64,000 nucleotides of DNA from Candidatus Nitricoxidivorans perseverans (lineage in GTDB: Bacteria; Pseudomonadota; Gammaproteobacteria; Burkholderiales; Rhodocyclaceae). Position 1 is the stretch's first letter; each line of letters begins with the position of its first letter. The stretch spans positions 808,282 through 872,281 of the forward strand of contig CP107246.1 in NCBI GenBank assembly GCA_030246985.1, given 5' to 3'. This document shows positions 63,140-64,000 of the stretch, piece by piece. The position numbers and the translations under genes were made by a program. Below the pieces are notes generated by a model, which worked only from the letters and a program-made list of their open reading frames with translations, made no database searches and had not been told where the DNA came from.

Positions 63140-64000
63140 ATGACAATCAATACGCCGACATCTGGAGAAGTCGTTCCCGTTCAACAACTTGGCCTTCCCC
63201 TGCCACAGGATATCTCGGGGGAGGTCCTGCTCGAAAAGTATGCCAAGGGCAATGAGCGCGACGTGCGCGACGTGCGGATGCGCGTCGCCCGCGCTTTGGC
63301 CTCCATCGAGGCGGAGGACAAGCGTTCCCACTGGGAGGCGAAGTTCCTCGAAGCCCAGGAAAACGGTTTCGTGCCGGCCGGCCGCATCAACTCCGCCGCC
63401 GGCACCGACCTGTGCGCGACCCTGATCAACTGCTTCGTGCAGCCGGTGGGCGACTCGATCTCCGAGATCGTCGAAGGTCGCCCCGGCATCTACACGGCGC
63501 TGCTCCAGGCGGCCGAGACCATGCGCCGCGGCGGCGGCGTCGGCTACGACTTCTCCTCGATCCGCCCGGTCGGCGCCCACGTCAAGGGCACGCAGTCGCG
63601 CGCCTCCGGCCCCGTCTCCTATATGCGGGTGTTCGATCGCTCCTGCGAGACCGTCGAGTCCGCCGGCAGCCGGCGCGGCGCGCAGATGGGCGTGCTGCGC
63701 TGCGACCACCCGGACATCGAGGACTTCATCCACGCCAAGGATAAGGGCGACCTCACCAACTTCAACATTTCCATCGGCGTCACCGACGCCTTCATGCGCG
63801 CCGTCGAGAATGATACCGAGGTGGAACTCACCCATCGCGCCGAGTCCTCGGCCGACATCAAGGCCGCCGGCGCCTATCAGCGCGAAGACGGCATCTGGGT
63901 CTACCGCAAGCCGCGCGCCCGCGAGCTGTGGGACCAGATCATGCGCTCGACCTATGACCACGCCGAGCCGGGCATCCTCTTCCTCGATCGCATCAACCGC
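63140..64000 (+). CDS. nrdJ: Class II (adenosylcobalamin-dependent) ribonucleotide reductase, N-terminal part
   Basis: The reading frame is open to the window edge; 287 codons are visible and the 3' end is missing. It reduces ribonucleotides to deoxyribonucleotides without oxygen or a separate radical subunit. Visible class II features are [24 protein letters not shown] (conserved substrate-site Cys), [42 protein letters not shown] and [15 protein letters not shown]. No ATP-cone is present at the N terminus. The ATG at 63140 has only a weak ribosome site. Class II assignment rests on these motifs; the 5'-deoxyadenosylcobalamin-site region is outside the window. Confidence 0.88.
   Translation, partial: MTINTPTSGEVVPVQQLGLPLPQDISGEVLLEKYAKGNERDVRDVRMRVARALASIEAEDKRSHWEAKFLEAQENGFVPAGRINSAAGTDLCATLINCFVQPVGDSISEIVEGRPGIYTALLQAAETMRRGGGVGYDFSSIRPVGAHVKGTQSRASGPVSYMRVFDRSCETVESAGSRRGAQMGVLRCDHPDIEDFIHAKDKGDLTNFNISIGVTDAFMRAVENDTEVELTHRAESSADIKAAGAYQREDGIWVYRKPRARELWDQIMRSTYDHAEPGILFLDRINR

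Overview
This window is a GC-rich chromosomal segment from a respiring betaproteobacterium. Gene order and protein types (scpA/trpS/M50/YciO/PHP next to an isc operon, a complete sdh-gltA-suc-lpd block, serC-serA-pheA-hisC-tyrA-aroA-cmk-rpsA-ihfB-lapAB, and mtaD-ompA-ubiG-gph) fit the Rhodocyclales or a close relative best. That placement is an inference from gene content, not a database result. Genes are packed, with many 1- or 4-base stop/start overlaps. I see no rRNA, tRNA, CRISPR array or prophage.

Layout. (1) Positions 1-11050, minus strand: an iron-sulfur cluster operon reads iscR, a second cysteine desulfurase, iscS, iscU, iscA, hscB, hscA, fdx, iscX. It runs on almost without gaps into tatD, a PHP phosphoesterase, a YciO/Sua5 protein, an M50 protease, trpS and scpA (cut by the window edge). 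Upstream lie cysE and trmJ. The iscR and cysE promoters share the same -35 element and an IscR-type half-site. (2) 12576-18892, plus strand: suhB, mutS and a membrane GGDEF-EAL protein, facing a soluble CZB chemoreceptor. (3) 20087-31131, minus: sdhC-D-A-B-E, gltA, sucA, sucB, lpdA, then bcp and slyD. The sucB product appears to lack the peripheral subunit-binding domain. (4) 31177-36784, plus: mdh, a CitE-like lyase, a Geobacter-type citramalate synthase, leuC and leuD, which suggests threonine-independent isoleucine synthesis. (5) 36915-45637, minus: heptose (hldD, kinase-only hldE), ugd, lapB, lapA, ihfB, rpsA, cmk, aroA.

(6) 45638-47083 is an accessory islet that splits tyrA from aroA inside an otherwise compact amino-acid operon. 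It holds a DUF2442 gene with a decayed DUF4160 remnant, a REP-like repeat scrap, a HicB/HicA pair, and a lone mobile gene cassette ending in a textbook-like integron attC site with no integrase in view. This islet is the most unexpected structure in the window. (7) 47084-54984, minus: tyrA, hisC, pheA, serA, serC, gyrA. (8) 55085-62912, plus: mtaD, ompA (with a clear terminator), ubiG, gph, and an overlapping trio of unassigned function: a ThDP enzyme, a glycosyltransferase-like protein and a CapK/PaaK-like adenylate-forming enzyme. (9) From 63140: the 5' part of a class II ribonucleotide reductase behind an NrdR-type box and two mutually exclusive hairpins.

A recurring -10-like motif (TAGAATCG and variants) sits directly before several starts, suggesting leaderless or near-leaderless mRNAs.
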